A stretch of 64,000 nucleotides of DNA from Cryobacterium sp. N22 (GTDB lineage: Bacteria > Actinomycetota > Actinomycetes > Actinomycetales > Microbacteriaceae), in assembly GCF_002929555.1 (NCBI RefSeq), contig NZ_PJJP01000039.1:186001-250000 (forward strand), read 5' to 3'. Positions 43,832 through 57,734 of the stretch are shown in pieces. A program made the position numbers and the translations under genes. The notes beneath the pieces are model-generated. The model ran no database searches, had not been told where the DNA came from, and worked only from the letters and a program-made list of their open reading frames with translations. Positions within the stretch are counted from its first letter, which is position 1; each line of letters begins with the position of its first letter.

Positions 43832-44902
43832 GTGCCCGATTCAGAGGATCAGCCCCACCGCCCTGCGCAGTTTGCCGCGGCGCTCGACGCTATCCGTTCT
43901 TCCAGCCCGCGCCCGGAGCTGGTGGTCACCGAGATTTCGGCCCCCGGAAACCTCGCCCCGTACGCCGTCGCGTTGTCCGCGGACGTCACGCCGGTGCGGC
44001 ACGGCAGCGACTCCGACTTCGGCACCGGACGCTTCATCTTGCTCTATGACCCCGACGAACCCGAAAGTTGGGGAGGGCCGTTCCGGGTCGTCTGCTTCGC
44101 CCAGGCTCCGCTCGAGACCGACATCGGAGTCGATCCGTTCCTCGCCGAAGTCGCCTGGGCCTGGTTGGTGGACGCCCTGGACGCCCGCGGCGCGAACTAC
44201 ACCGCCGCCTCCGGCACCGCTACCAAGATCCTTTCCTCGGGCTTCGGCGAGCTCGCCGCTCAGGGCGATGGCGCCCAGATCGAGCTGCGGGCGTCGTGGA
44301 GCCCGTTGGACAACGACCTCGCCGCACACGTGGAAGGGTGGGGAGAGCTGCTGTGCATGCTCGCCGGCCTCCCGCCCGCCAGCGAGCTGCCCGCACCGCC
44401 CCGGCACGGCCACCCCTCCGCTTCCTCCTCCTCCGCTACCTCTTCCTCCGCTCGGCATGGGCATCCATCCGGCGCCGAGGAACAGGGCAGGTCGGAGCAG
44501 GGCAGGTCGGAACAGGGCACCTCGGAAGAGGGCACGTCCGGGATCACGCTCGGCCCGGTGGATCAGATCGGACCGCGGGCGTCCTCCGTTCTGCGAACCG
44601 GCCCGGGATTGCATACGCTGGGAGTGGCCGCCGGCGGCCGCGAGTCTGCCGGCAGGGAAACGGCCGGTGGCGATTTCGCCGGCCTCGATGCGCCGGGCGC
44701 TGAACGCGCCGGCAGGGAGACCGCGGGAATGAACGTCATGGCAGGAAATACAGTCGGAACCGAAACCGGCCAGAACGGCGGCCTGGGTCTGAACCCCGTG
44801 GCTTTGAGCAGCACGGCAGTGACCAGTACTGCTTTGAACAGCACTGCACCGAACCTGTCGGGCGTTGCGTATCTCTCGGCACACCGTGCATCCCGTGGTT
44901 GA
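43832..44902 (+). CDS. DUF3000 family protein with long repetitive C-terminal tail
   Basis: Residues 1-190 form the DUF3000 core (FAAALDAIRSSSPRPELVVT, PYAVALSADV, AWAWLVDALDARGANYTAAS, WSPLDNDLAAHVEGWGELLC). Residues 190-356 are low complexity and absent from the usual ~200-residue family members as I know them: a Ser-rich run, four EQGRS-like pentads (217-236, encoded by a 15-bp tandem repeat at 44480-44539) and further five-residue periodic segments such as GRETAGGDFAGLDAPG and ALSSTAVTSTALNST. GTG start. Its 3' end overlaps the start of rnd. Function unknown. Confidence 0.85.
   Translation: MPDSEDQPHRPAQFAAALDAIRSSSPRPELVVTEISAPGNLAPYAVALSADVTPVRHGSDSDFGTGRFILLYDPDEPESWGGPFRVVCFAQAPLETDIGVDPFLAEVAWAWLVDALDARGANYTAASGTATKILSSGFGELAAQGDGAQIELRASWSPLDNDLAAHVEGWGELLCMLAGLPPASELPAPPRHGHPSASSSSATSSSARHGHPSGAEEQGRSEQGRSEQGTSEEGTSGITLGPVDQIGPRASSVLRTGPGLHTLGVAAGGRESAGRETAGGDFAGLDAPGAERAGRETAGMNVMAGNTVGTETGQNGGLGLNPVALSSTAVTSTALNSTAPNLSGVAYLSAHRASRG
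44480..44539 (+). repeat. 15-bp tandem repeat (4 units) in the DUF3000 tail
   Basis: Units GAACAGGGCAGGTCG, GAGCAGGGCAGGTCG, GAACAGGGCACCTCG and GAAGAGGGCACGTCC encode EQGRS, EQGRS, EQGTS and EEGTS. Confidence 0.9.
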
Positions 44903-46106
44903 CCGGCCCGTGGTCACCCATCAGGTCATCGACTCCCGCGCGGCCTATCTCGCGGCACTCGACATGCTCGCCCAGGGAACCGGCCCGATCGGCATCGATG
45001 CTGAACGCGCATCGGGCTTCACCTACTCCCAGCGCGCCTACCTGATCCAGATCTTCCGCCGGGATGCCGGCACCTTCCTGTTCGATCCACCGGCTATCGG
45101 CGACTTCAGCGAACTCAACGACGCACTCGCCGGTCAGGAATGGATCCTGCACGCAGCGAGTCAGGATCTGGCCTGTCTCCGCGAGGTCGGCCTCGACCCC
45201 GCCCACATCTTCGACACCGAGCTCGCGGCACGCCTGCTCGGCCTTCCCCGCGTGGGACTCGGCACCGTGGTCGAGGAACTCCTCGGCATCCACCTGGCCA
45301 AGGAACACTCCGCGGCCAACTGGTCGACCCGGCCGCTGCCCGAAAGCTGGCTGGTGTACGCGGCACTGGATGTGGAGCTGCTCCCCGACCTCCGCGACAG
45401 CATGGTCGACCTGCTCGTGGAATCCGGCAAGACCGAGATCGCCGACCAGGAGTTCGCCGCGGTGCTCGCCAAGGAGGCAAAGCCGGCCCGCGCGGAGCCG
45501 TGGCGCCGCCTGTCCGGGCTGCACGCCGTGCGCGGCCAGCGCAATCTGGCGGTGGCCCGCGAACTGTGGGTCGCCAGGGACGCTCTCGCCCAGGAGCTCG
45601 ACGTCTCCCCCGGCCGGTTGGTTCCCGACGCGTCGCTCGTGGCCGCAGCACGCCTGCTGCCCGCGACCCGGAACGCCCTCGCCGAGCTGCGCGAATTCAA
45701 CGGTCGCGCCAGCCGAACCGAACTCGACAGGTGGTGGAAGGCCATTCTGCGTGGCCTCGCCAGCGTCGACCTGCCCTCCGTGAAGGCCAACGGCGACGCC
45801 CTGCCGCCGCCCCGCGCCTGGGCGGACCGCAATCCCGACGCCGACCTGCGGTACAAGGCCGCCAGGGCCGCCCTGACGGCGGCCTCCGAAGAGCGCGCGG
45901 TGCCGTTGGAGAATCTGCTCACCCCCGACCATCTGCGTCGGGTGTCGTGGCAGCCGCCGGAGCCGGCCGGCGCCGATGCCGTCGGCGAGGCCCTCGCCGG
46001 GCTCGGCGCGCGAACCTGGCAGATTGAGGCCACTGCACAACTAATCGCGGATGCCTTTGTGGAAGTCCACCAAAGCACCTCCGTTCCCTCGGACGCGGAT
46101 TCGTAG
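44886..46106 (+). CDS. rnd: Ribonuclease D family protein (HRDC domain)
   Basis: 3'-5' exonuclease of the DEDD family. The protein (about 406 residues) has the exonuclease motifs GIDAERASGFTYSQRAYL (DxE, about residues 31-48), LHAASQDLACLREVGL and YAALDVELLPDLRD (the DEDDy Tyr and Asp), then an HRDC domain (ARELWVARDALAQELDVSPG). The start is uncertain: TTG 44865, GTG 44886 and GTG 44910 are all in frame, and none has a clear ribosome binding site. All but the last overlap the DUF3000 stop. Followed by fadA. Confidence 0.92.
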   Translation: MHPVVDRPVVTHQVIDSRAAYLAALDMLAQGTGPIGIDAERASGFTYSQRAYLIQIFRRDAGTFLFDPPAIGDFSELNDALAGQEWILHAASQDLACLREVGLDPAHIFDTELAARLLGLPRVGLGTVVEELLGIHLAKEHSAANWSTRPLPESWLVYAALDVELLPDLRDSMVDLLVESGKTEIADQEFAAVLAKEAKPARAEPWRRLSGLHAVRGQRNLAVARELWVARDALAQELDVSPGRLVPDASLVAAARLLPATRNALAELREFNGRASRTELDRWWKAILRGLASVDLPSVKANGDALPPPRAWADRNPDADLRYKAARAALTAASEERAVPLENLLTPDHLRRVSWQPPEPAGADAVGEALAGLGARTWQIEATAQLIADAFVEVHQSTSVPSDADS

Positions 46107-46120
46107 GAACAGTCAAAGGA

Positions 46121-46150
46121 TTCACACCGGTTAATCCGTCACCCTAGGAT
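46121..46150 (+). promoter_or_regulatory. Possible promoter of fadAB
   Basis: TTCACA and TAGGAT 18 nt apart, 34 nt before the fadA start. The -35 side overlaps an inverted repeat GGATT-n10-AATCC (46118-46137) that could bind a regulator. Confidence 0.4.
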
Positions 46151-46183
46151 CGTGCGATACCTGTTTTGAGTGATGGAGGCAAA

Positions 46184-47389
46184 GTGGCCGAGAGAACTGA
46201 AGTCGTCTTCGTGGACGGGGTTCGCACCCCGTTCGGTCGTGCCGGCGAGAAGGGTATGTACTGGAATACCCGCGCCGACGACCTGGTCGTCAAGGCGATC
46301 ACCGGACTAATGGAGCGCAACCCGTCCGTACCGGGCGAACGCATCGATGATGTCGCCATCGCGGCGACCACCCAGGCCGGTGACCAGGGGCTCACCCTCG
46401 GTCGCACGGCGGCCCTGCTGGCGGGCCTGCCCGTCACGGTGCCCGGCTTCGCCATCGATCGTATGTGCGCGGGGGCGATGACCTCGGTCACCACCATGGG
46501 CGCCGCGATCGGCTTCGGCGCCTACGACCTCGCCATCGCCGGCGGTGTCGAACACATGGGTCGCCACCCGATGGGCGCCGGGGTAGACCCGAACCCCCGA
46601 TTCCTCAGCGAACGCCTGGTCAGTGAGGACGCCCTCAACATGGGCGCGACCGCCGAACGCATCCACGACCGGTTCCCCGAGTACACCAAGGACCGTTCCG
46701 ACCGGTATGCCCTGCGCAGCCAGCAGAAGGTCGCGGCCGCGTACGAAGCCGGCAAGATCCAGCCGGACCTGGTGTCCATCGCCACCCGCAGCGCCGCCGG
46801 CTGGGGCCTGGCCACCCGGGACGAAGCGCCACGCCCCGAGACCACGCTCGAGGGCCTCGCCGGCCTCAAGACGCCGTTCCGCCCGCACGGGCGCATCACC
46901 GCCGGCAACGCATCCGGCCTGAACGACGGCGCCACCGCCTGCCTTCTGGCCAGCGGCGGCGCCGCCAAGGAACTCGGCCTCAGTGTGAAGATGAAGCTCG
47001 TGAGCTTCGCCTTCGCCGGTGTCGAGCCGGAGGTGATGGGCCTGGGGCCCGTGCCGTCCACCGAGAAGGCGCTGCGCAAGGCCGGCCTGTCGATCACCGA
47101 TATCGGCCTCTTCGAGCTGAACGAGGCGTTCGCGGTGCAGGTGATCTCCTTCCTTGATCACTTCGGCATCGACGACGACGATCCCCGCGTCAACGAGTAC
47201 GGCGGAGCCATCGCCATCGGCCATCCGCTCGCCTCGTCGGGCGTGCGCCTGATGAACCAGCTCGCCAGCCAGTTCGCCGAGCACCCCGAGGTGCGTTACG
47301 GCCTCACCGCCATGTGCATCGGCCTCGGCCAGGGCGGCACCGTTATCTGGGAAAACCCGCACTTCAACAAGAAGGCAGCCAAGCGATGA
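46184..47389 (+). CDS. fadA: Acetyl-CoA C-acyltransferase (thiolase)
   Basis: Beta-ketothiolase of fatty acid oxidation. The 401-residue protein has VFVDGVRTPFGRAG at the N-terminus, the nucleophile Cys in DRMCAGAMTSV (about residue 93), the histidine block AIAIGHPLASSG and the C-terminal MCIGLGQGGT. GTG start with GGAGGCAAA upstream. Overlaps fadB by 4 nt, so the two subunits of the complex are coupled. Confidence 0.96.
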   Translation: MAERTEVVFVDGVRTPFGRAGEKGMYWNTRADDLVVKAITGLMERNPSVPGERIDDVAIAATTQAGDQGLTLGRTAALLAGLPVTVPGFAIDRMCAGAMTSVTTMGAAIGFGAYDLAIAGGVEHMGRHPMGAGVDPNPRFLSERLVSEDALNMGATAERIHDRFPEYTKDRSDRYALRSQQKVAAAYEAGKIQPDLVSIATRSAAGWGLATRDEAPRPETTLEGLAGLKTPFRPHGRITAGNASGLNDGATACLLASGGAAKELGLSVKMKLVSFAFAGVEPEVMGLGPVPSTEKALRKAGLSITDIGLFELNEAFAVQVISFLDHFGIDDDDPRVNEYGGAIAIGHPLASSGVRLMNQLASQFAEHPEVRYGLTAMCIGLGQGGTVIWENPHFNKKAAKR

Positions 47390-49578
47390 CCTCCACGACC
47401 AGCACCCCCATCGACTACGCCACCGTGGACTTCTCCCCGCTCGTTGTGGTGTCGGGTGACGAAGTCGTCACCCACTCGCTCGTCCGGGATGTCCCGCTGT
47501 CCGGCGGACGCACCCTCGCCCTCCTGACGCTCGACAACGGGCGGGACCACACCCGGCCCAATACGCTCGGCCCCGTCACACTCCTGGAATTCAGTGCCGT
47601 CATGGACGAGCTCACCGCTCGCGCCGGGCGGGGCGAGATCCACGGTGTGGCCGTCACGGGCAAGCCGTTCATCCTCGCGGCCGGAGCCGACCTCAGCAAG
47701 GTCAGCGAGATCCCGTCCCGCGAGGTGGGCAAGCTGCTCGCCCAGCTCGGTCACTTTTCACTGGGCAAGCTGAGCACCCTCGGAGTGCCGTCGTTCGTGT
47801 TCATCAACGGCCTCGCCCTGGGCGGCGGCCTCGAGGTGGCCTTGAACGCCGACTACCGCACCGTCGACGAGAGCGTCCCGGCCATCGCGCTTCCCGAGGT
47901 CTTCCTCGGCCTGATCCCCGGCTGGGGCGGGTCCTACCTGCTGCCCAACCTGGTCGGCATCGAGAACGCCCTCAAGGTCATCGTCGAGAACCCGCTGAAG
48001 AACAACCGCACCCTGACCGGTCCTGACGCGCTCAAGCTGGGCATCGCCGACACCATGTTCAGGTCGGTGACCTTCCTGGAGGACTCCATCCGGTGGGCCG
48101 ACGGTGTCATCGCCGGCAACGTCACCGTGAGCCGGCCCAACGCGCCAGGCAAGATCGAGCGTTTGGTCAAGTGGGACGCCGCCATCGGCATTGCCCGCAA
48201 GATGCTCGAGTCCCGCATCGGCACCGTGGCCGCCTCGCCATACGCCGCCCTGGACCTGATCAAGGCAGCCAAGTCCGGCACCAAGGCCGAAGCATTCGCC
48301 CGGGAGGACGACGCCCTTGCCGACCTCATTTCCGGCGATCAGCTACCCGCGAGCATCTACTCCTTCAACCTGGTGCAAAAACGCGCCAAGCGCCCGGCCG
48401 GAGCCCCGGACAAGGCCCTGGCCCGCCCCATCGGCAAGGTCGGCGTCATCGGCGCCGGCCTGATGGCCAGCCAGTTCGCGCTGCTCTTCGTGCGCCGGCT
48501 GAAGGTGCCCGTCGTGATCACCGACCTCGACCAGGCCCGGGTCGACAAGGGAGTGGCCTACATCCACGGCGAGATCCAGACCCTGCAGGACAAGGGCCGG
48601 ATCAGTTCCGACGAGGCGAACCGGCTGCGCGCCCTGGTGACGGGCACCACCGACAAGGCCGATTTCGCCGACGCCGACTGGGTCATCGAAGCGGTCTTCG
48701 AGGAGCTCGGGGTGAAACAGGACGTCTTCGCCGAGATCGAGAAGCACATCTCCCCCACCGCCGTGCTGGCCACCAACACCTCATCGCTGTCGGTGGAACA
48801 GATCGGCGCGAAGCTGGCCCACCCCGAACGCCTGGTCGGTTTCCACTTCTTCAACCCCGTCGCCGTGATGCCGCTCATCGAGGTCGTGAACACTCCCACA
48901 ACCGATGAGGCCACCCTCTCGACCGCGATGGTGATCGCCGCCAAGTTGCGGAAGAACGCCGTCATCACCCGCGACACCCCGGGCTTCGTCGTCAACCGGG
49001 TGCTGGCCAAGCTGCTCGGCGAGGCCATGCACGCCGTCGACACCGGCACCCCGTTCGAGGTCGTCAACGGCGCCCTCGCCTCGTTCGGCCTGCCGATGAC
49101 ACCGTTCGAGCTGCTGGAGCTGGTGGGCCTCAAGGTCGGCGCGCACGTGCTGGACACCCATCACGCCGCGTTCCCTGACCGGTTCTTCGAGAGCACCAAC
49201 CTGCACCGCCTGGCCGAACACGGCAAGATCCTCGACCGCAACTCCAGCGGCAAGATCACCGGCTTCGACAAGGGTGCCGTCAAGATCGTGGCCGGCGGCA
49301 CGACGCCGATCACGGCGGAGCAGATCCTGCGCCGGGTGGAGGACGGCCTCGCCGACGAGATCAAGCGGATGCTCGACGACGACGTGGTGCACGCGCCGGA
49401 GGACATCGACCTGTGCATGCTCCTCGGCGCGGGCTGGCCGTTCCAGATGGGCGGGATCACCCCGTACCTCGACAGGGTCGGCGCCAGCGAGCGGGTCTTC
49501 GGCGGCACGTTCCACACCCCGATGGTGCGCGGCGTCGGCTCCGCGGCCCCGGCGAGCAGCACTCCCGTGCTGAGCTAG
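47386..49578 (+). CDS. fadB: 3-hydroxyacyl-CoA dehydrogenase / enoyl-CoA hydratase (FadB/FadJ-type)
   Basis: Bifunctional beta-oxidation enzyme of 730 residues. The N-terminal crotonase domain has the oxyanion region ILAAGADLSKVSEIPSR and GLALGGGLEVALNADYR (about residues 140-156). The dehydrogenase follows from about 345 with the NAD-binding VGVIGAGLMASQFALLF, ATNTSSLSVEQIG, and HFFNPVAVMPLIEVV. Two C-terminal dehydrogenase domains complete it (TPGFVVNRVLAKLLGEAM). Coupled to fadA and followed by a large hairpin. Confidence 0.95.
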   Translation: MTSTTSTPIDYATVDFSPLVVVSGDEVVTHSLVRDVPLSGGRTLALLTLDNGRDHTRPNTLGPVTLLEFSAVMDELTARAGRGEIHGVAVTGKPFILAAGADLSKVSEIPSREVGKLLAQLGHFSLGKLSTLGVPSFVFINGLALGGGLEVALNADYRTVDESVPAIALPEVFLGLIPGWGGSYLLPNLVGIENALKVIVENPLKNNRTLTGPDALKLGIADTMFRSVTFLEDSIRWADGVIAGNVTVSRPNAPGKIERLVKWDAAIGIARKMLESRIGTVAASPYAALDLIKAAKSGTKAEAFAREDDALADLISGDQLPASIYSFNLVQKRAKRPAGAPDKALARPIGKVGVIGAGLMASQFALLFVRRLKVPVVITDLDQARVDKGVAYIHGEIQTLQDKGRISSDEANRLRALVTGTTDKADFADADWVIEAVFEELGVKQDVFAEIEKHISPTAVLATNTSSLSVEQIGAKLAHPERLVGFHFFNPVAVMPLIEVVNTPTTDEATLSTAMVIAAKLRKNAVITRDTPGFVVNRVLAKLLGEAMHAVDTGTPFEVVNGALASFGLPMTPFELLELVGLKVGAHVLDTHHAAFPDRFFESTNLHRLAEHGKILDRNSSGKITGFDKGAVKIVAGGTTPITAEQILRRVEDGLADEIKRMLDDDVVHAPEDIDLCMLLGAGWPFQMGGITPYLDRVGASERVFGGTFHTPMVRGVGSAAPASSTPVLS

Positions 49579-49607
49579 CGGGCGAGTCGACACAACTGTT
49601 ACCCGTG

Positions 49608-49645
49608 CGGACAATTGTGGCCGGTGTGCCGGCCACAATTGTCCG
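49608..49645. terminator. Bidirectional terminator between fadB and the aldo/keto reductase
   Basis: Perfect 17-bp inverted repeat (arm CGGACAATTGTGGCCGG) with a TGTG loop, between convergent genes. No strong T run on either side. Confidence 0.8.
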
Positions 49646-49678
49646 ATTCGGCAACAGATGCGGGTGGGCAACCGGTTA

Positions 49679-51033
<1,355 letters not shown>

Positions 51034-51039
51034 GCTGGA

Positions 51040-51070
51040 ACCCTAAAACCTCGAGCGCACTCTAAGTCAA
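51040..51070 (-). promoter_or_regulatory. MerR-type promoter/operator of merR-AKR
   Basis: TTGACT (51065-51070) and TAGGGT (51040-51045) with a 19-nt spacer. The spacer holds a near-palindrome CTTAGAGTGCGCTCGAG. The -10 ends 6 nt before the start codon. Confidence 0.8.
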
Positions 51071-51184
51071 GCGGCGTCCCGATCCGGCCGCGCCGACTTC
51101 ACGAAAGCGGTCGTGTGGCTGCTTCACCACCGCGGAAGCAACCACTTGGCCGCTTTCGCGGAATCTGACGGGCGGGCGATGCCG

Positions 51185-53146
51185 TTAGTCGCGGGGGGCG
51201 CGCTGCAGGGGGATGGTGCCGGTTTCGGATCGGCCGGCGTCGGCGGGCAGGGCGCGGGCGTGCGGCAGCTTGCTGCCGAGCACCATCGCGACGACATCAC
51301 GGGCGATGTGCTGGGGCGTCAGGCCGACCCGCTCGAGAATCTCGGCGCGGGTGCCGTGGTCGAGGAACTCGTCAGGCAGGCCCAGCTCGGTGACGGCGGT
51401 GTCGACGCCGGCCTCGCGCAGGTCCTGGCGGATGCGGGTGCCGATACCGCCCACCCGGATGCCGTCTTCGATGCTCACCACGATGCGGTGCTGGGCGGCG
51501 AGCTCGATGATGCTCTGCGGCACCGGGACCACCCAGCGCGGATCGACGACCGTCGCACCGATGCCCTGGGCGGCGAGCCGCTCAGCGACCTCGAGGCCCA
51601 TGCCGGCCATCGGACCGACGGTGACGATCAGCACGTCCTGCTGGCTGCTGCGCAGGAGCACGTCGACGCCGTCGGACAGCCGCTCCAGAGCGTCGAACTC
51701 GACGCCGGTGCTGCCCTTGGGGAATCGGAGCACCGTGGGAGCGTCGTCGACGAGGACGGCCTCGGCGAGTTCTTCACGCAGGCGAGTGGAGTCGCGCGGT
51801 GCGGCGAGCCGGATGTGCGGGATGACCTGCAGGATCGCGAGATCCCACATGCCGTGGTGGCTGGGACCGTCCGGCCCGGTGACCCCGGCCCGGTCCAGCA
51901 CGAAGGTGACGCCGGCCCGGTGCAGGGCGACGTCCATCAGGACCTGGTCGAAGGCACGGTTGATGAAGGTGGCGTAGAGGGCCACGACGGGGTGCAAGCC
52001 GCCGAACGCGAGCCCGGCGGCGCTGGTCACCGCGTGCTGTTCGGCGATGCCGACGTCGTGCACCCGCTCGGGGAACCGTTCGGCCATCTTGTGCAGGCCG
52101 GTGGGACGCAGCATGGCCGCGGTGATCGCCACCAGCTTGGGGTTGTCGGTGGCCAGGCTCAGCAGCTCGTCGGCGAAGACCGAGGTCCACGACGGTGCTC
52201 CCGCGGATTCGGTGGGTTCACCGGTCTCGGGGTCGATGACGCCGACGGCGTGGAACTGGTCGGCGACATCCTGCACGGCGGGATCGTAGCCCTTGCCCTT
52301 CTGGGTGATGGTGTGCACGATCACGGGAGCGCCGTAGTCCTTGGCCTGGCGCAGTGCCTCGAGCATGGCCTCCATGTCGTGGCCGTCGACCGGGCCGATG
52401 TACTTGATGTCGAGGTTGGAGTACAGCGCCTCGTTGTTGGAGAAGCGGCTGAGGAAGCCGTGCAGGCCGCCGCGCACGCCGCGGAAGATGGCGCGGGCCG
52501 GCGCGCCCATGTGGTCGAAGGCCTCCCGGCTGGAGAGGTAGGCGGCCCGGTAGCTGCGGCGCAGTCGCACGGTGTTGAGGAACCTGGCCATGCCGCCGAT
52601 GGTGGGCGCGTAGGAGCGGCCGTTGTCGTTGATCACGATGATCAGGCGGCGGTTGTTGTCGTCGCTGATGTTGTTCAGCGCTTCCCAGGTCATGCCTCCC
52701 GTGAGCGACCCGTCGCCGACGACGGCGATGACGTGCCGGTCGCTCTGCCCGGTCATCTCGAAGGCGCGGGAGATCCCGTCGGCCCAGGACAGCGAGCTGG
52801 AGGCGTGCGAGCTCTCGACGATGTCGTGCACGGATTCGCTGCGCTGCGGGTAGCCGGCCAGGCCGTCGGACTGGCGCAGCCGGCTGAAGTCCTGCCGACC
52901 GGTGAGCATCTTGTGCACGTAGGACTGGTGACCGGTGTCGAAGACGATGGCGTCGCGCGGCGAATCGAAGATCCGGTGGATGGCGATGGTCATCTCGACC
53001 ACGCCGAGGTTGGGGCCCAGGTGCCCGCCGGTCTTCGAGATCTCCGCGACCAGGAAGGTCCGGACCTCCGCAGCCAGCTCTTCCAGCTGGTCCTTCGTGA
53101 GGCCGTCGAGGTCCCGGGGACCGTGGATCGTCTCCAGAAGGGTCAT
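51185..53146 (-). CDS. dxs: 1-deoxy-D-xylulose-5-phosphate synthase
   Basis: First enzyme of the MEP isoprenoid pathway; makes DXP from pyruvate and glyceraldehyde 3-phosphate with thiamine diphosphate. The 653-residue protein has KTGGHLGPNLGVVEMTIA, IVFDTGHQSYVHKMLTGR, the thiamine motif VVGDGSLTGGMTWEALNN (about residues 140-157) and VGIAEQHAVTSAAGLA in the Pyr domain. ATG at 53146 has AAAGG 8-9 nt upstream; the GTG two codons earlier is too close to it. In many relatives dxs directly follows fadB; here the merR-AKR pair lies between. Confidence 0.97.
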   Translation of the reverse strand: MTLLETIHGPRDLDGLTKDQLEELAAEVRTFLVAEISKTGGHLGPNLGVVEMTIAIHRIFDSPRDAIVFDTGHQSYVHKMLTGRQDFSRLRQSDGLAGYPQRSESVHDIVESSHASSSLSWADGISRAFEMTGQSDRHVIAVVGDGSLTGGMTWEALNNISDDNNRRLIIVINDNGRSYAPTIGGMARFLNTVRLRRSYRAAYLSSREAFDHMGAPARAIFRGVRGGLHGFLSRFSNNEALYSNLDIKYIGPVDGHDMEAMLEALRQAKDYGAPVIVHTITQKGKGYDPAVQDVADQFHAVGVIDPETGEPTESAGAPSWTSVFADELLSLATDNPKLVAITAAMLRPTGLHKMAERFPERVHDVGIAEQHAVTSAAGLAFGGLHPVVALYATFINRAFDQVLMDVALHRAGVTFVLDRAGVTGPDGPSHHGMWDLAILQVIPHIRLAAPRDSTRLREELAEAVLVDDAPTVLRFPKGSTGVEFDALERLSDGVDVLLRSSQQDVLIVTVGPMAGMGLEVAERLAAQGIGATVVDPRWVVPVPQSIIELAAQHRIVVSIEDGIRVGGIGTRIRQDLREAGVDTAVTELGLPDEFLDHGTRAEILERVGLTPQHIARDVVAMVLGSKLPHARALPADAGRSETGTIPLQRAPRD

Positions 53147-53256
53147 GGGCACTACCTTTCGCGTTCTGAGTGCTTCGCGTCGCGTGCTGAGAAAGAACTG
53201 GCGCGCAGATCGAATGAACCGAGTCTACGCGCCAGCTGTCTTACCAGTCTGTGAAG

Positions 53257-56076
<2,820 letters not shown>

Positions 56077-56197
56077 GATGCCCTCTCCTTCGTGGAAACC
56101 GACGGGAAACCGTCCGCAATCCTCAATCCTGACTAACTGACGCCGGGTTCTGCCAGCAAGGGTAGCCTTACCGCAAACTATCTTGACGTCGAGATAA

Positions 56198-57010
56198 CTA
56201 TAGCACCGGCCGTTCGGCGGCGGCGGTGGCCGCGTACACCGAACGCACCATCAGCCAGGAGACCACGAGGAGCGGCGCATACAGAGGGATGCCCATGAGC
56301 AGCTTGGTCGCGCCCAACCACTCGACGTTGCCTGAGTAGTACAGGGGAAGCTGCACGGCCAGGCGCAGGATGAACAGTCCGGCCCACATGAAGGTGAGGA
56401 TCGTCAGGACCCGTCGTTTGGACGGATCGGACCGCCAGGCGAGCTGCTCCCCCATCAGGAACCCGACCGCCACGCCGAGAAGCGGCCAGCCGATGAGGGC
56501 GGAAACCAGCAGGGCCGCGCCGTAGACCCCATTGGTCCAGAAACCCGGCAGGTAGTAGTCTTCCGCGCGGCCGGTGAACAGGGCGAGAACGGCGCTGAGG
56601 CCGATACCGACGAGTCCGCCGAGGGCCTGGGTGACGGTCTGCTTGCGGGCCAGCCGGAGCACGAAGAAGATCACACCGATGATCACCGGAGCGATCAGGG
56701 ACGGGATCAGCTCACGGGTGAGGGTGTAGGTGACCAGGAAGACCAGGCCGGGCAGGACGGCCTCGACCAGGCCGCGGATGCCGCCCATCGCCGCCAGCAG
56801 CGCGTGGCCACTGATGGGCTCCCCGTCGGCGGCCGGGCTGAACCCGGCGCGTCGGGCGGCCGCGGCCATGCCGTCGGCGAGTGCGCCGGCGGGCTCGGCC
56901 GGGGTGCCGGCACTGCCACCATTGCCGGCACTGCCGGGGCCGCTCGTGCCGTCGGTGCCGTGGGACGACTTACGCGGTTCGGGTTCTGGCCCGGAGAGGG
57001 AATCCGTCAT
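56198..57010 (-). CDS. DUF3159 family membrane protein
   Basis: A 270-residue integral membrane protein. The first 55 residues are Gly/Ser/Pro-rich and cytoplasmic; six or so helices follow ([78 protein letters not shown]). The DUF3159 family has no known function. It lies downstream of dut-DUF3710 in the usual actinobacterial order, 31 nt after DUF3710. Confidence 0.92.
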   Translation of the reverse strand: MTDSLSGPEPEPRKSSHGTDGTSGPGSAGNGGSAGTPAEPAGALADGMAAAARRAGFSPAADGEPISGHALLAAMGGIRGLVEAVLPGLVFLVTYTLTRELIPSLIAPVIIGVIFFVLRLARKQTVTQALGGLVGIGLSAVLALFTGRAEDYYLPGFWTNGVYGAALLVSALIGWPLLGVAVGFLMGEQLAWRSDPSKRRVLTILTFMWAGLFILRLAVQLPLYYSGNVEWLGATKLLMGIPLYAPLLVVSWLMVRSVYAATAAAERPVL

Positions 57011-57041
57011 CAGGTGACTTTCGGTGAGAGCACCTGACAGA

Positions 57042-57734
57042 TCAGGCGCCGGTGGGTTCGGGCTTACCGGCCGGGGTGGCCGGCATCCGCAGTGGAATGA
57101 GGTCGCGCGGCGGCATCGGGGCGGAACCGCGAACCACGACGATGCTGCGGAACAGGTCTTCGATCTGCGCTGCGGCTTCCGGGTTGATGGCGCCCTCGCC
57201 GGCGATGACGCCGCGGAGGAACCAGCGCGGGCCGTCGACGCCGATGAAGCGGGCCAGCCGAGTGGTCCCGGCGGGACCCTGGCCGGCCGCGACGGGGATC
57301 TCGGCGACGAGTTCCGGGCCGAACGGACCTTCACGGGGAGTGGTGGAGCCGCCCTGCTTGGCGATCTGGTCGGCGATCTGGGTGCGGATCTCCTGCCACA
57401 GGCCACTGGAGCGCGGCGCGGCGAAGGGCTGAACCTGAAGGGTCGATCCGGCGTAGTCCAGGCCGATGGCGACGACACGCTTGGAGCCCTCTTCGATCTC
57501 GAGCCGCAGGTGCAGGCCTTCGCGCGGAAGGATCTTCACGCCGCCGAGGTCGACGTATGGGCGTACCGGGTTCGCCTCGGACTCGTCGAGGGGGCCGTCG
57601 ACGTCACGGTCGACGGGTGCGGACTTGGCGTGCAGGTCGGGGATCTGCTGCTCGGCTCCGGCGAGCTCGGTGCTGTCCGGGCCGGCCGTTTCGTTGGTGC
57701 TCGAGCGCGTGTCGGGATTCACTTTGTCACTCAC
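57042..57734 (-). CDS. DUF3710 family protein
   Basis: A 230-residue soluble protein: acidic variable N-terminus (residues 1-50), then VDLGGVKILPREGLHLRLEI, VVAIGLDYAGSTLQVQPFAAP and DGPRWFLRGVIAGEGAINPE, all typical of DUF3710. No known function; it is nearly always beside dut in actinobacteria. GTG start overlaps the dut stop by 3 nt. Confidence 0.93.
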   Translation of the reverse strand: MSDKVNPDTRSSTNETAGPDSTELAGAEQQIPDLHAKSAPVDRDVDGPLDESEANPVRPYVDLGGVKILPREGLHLRLEIEEGSKRVVAIGLDYAGSTLQVQPFAAPRSSGLWQEIRTQIADQIAKQGGSTTPREGPFGPELVAEIPVAAGQGPAGTTRLARFIGVDGPRWFLRGVIAGEGAINPEAAAQIEDLFRSIVVVRGSAPMPPRDLIPLRMPATPAGKPEPTGA

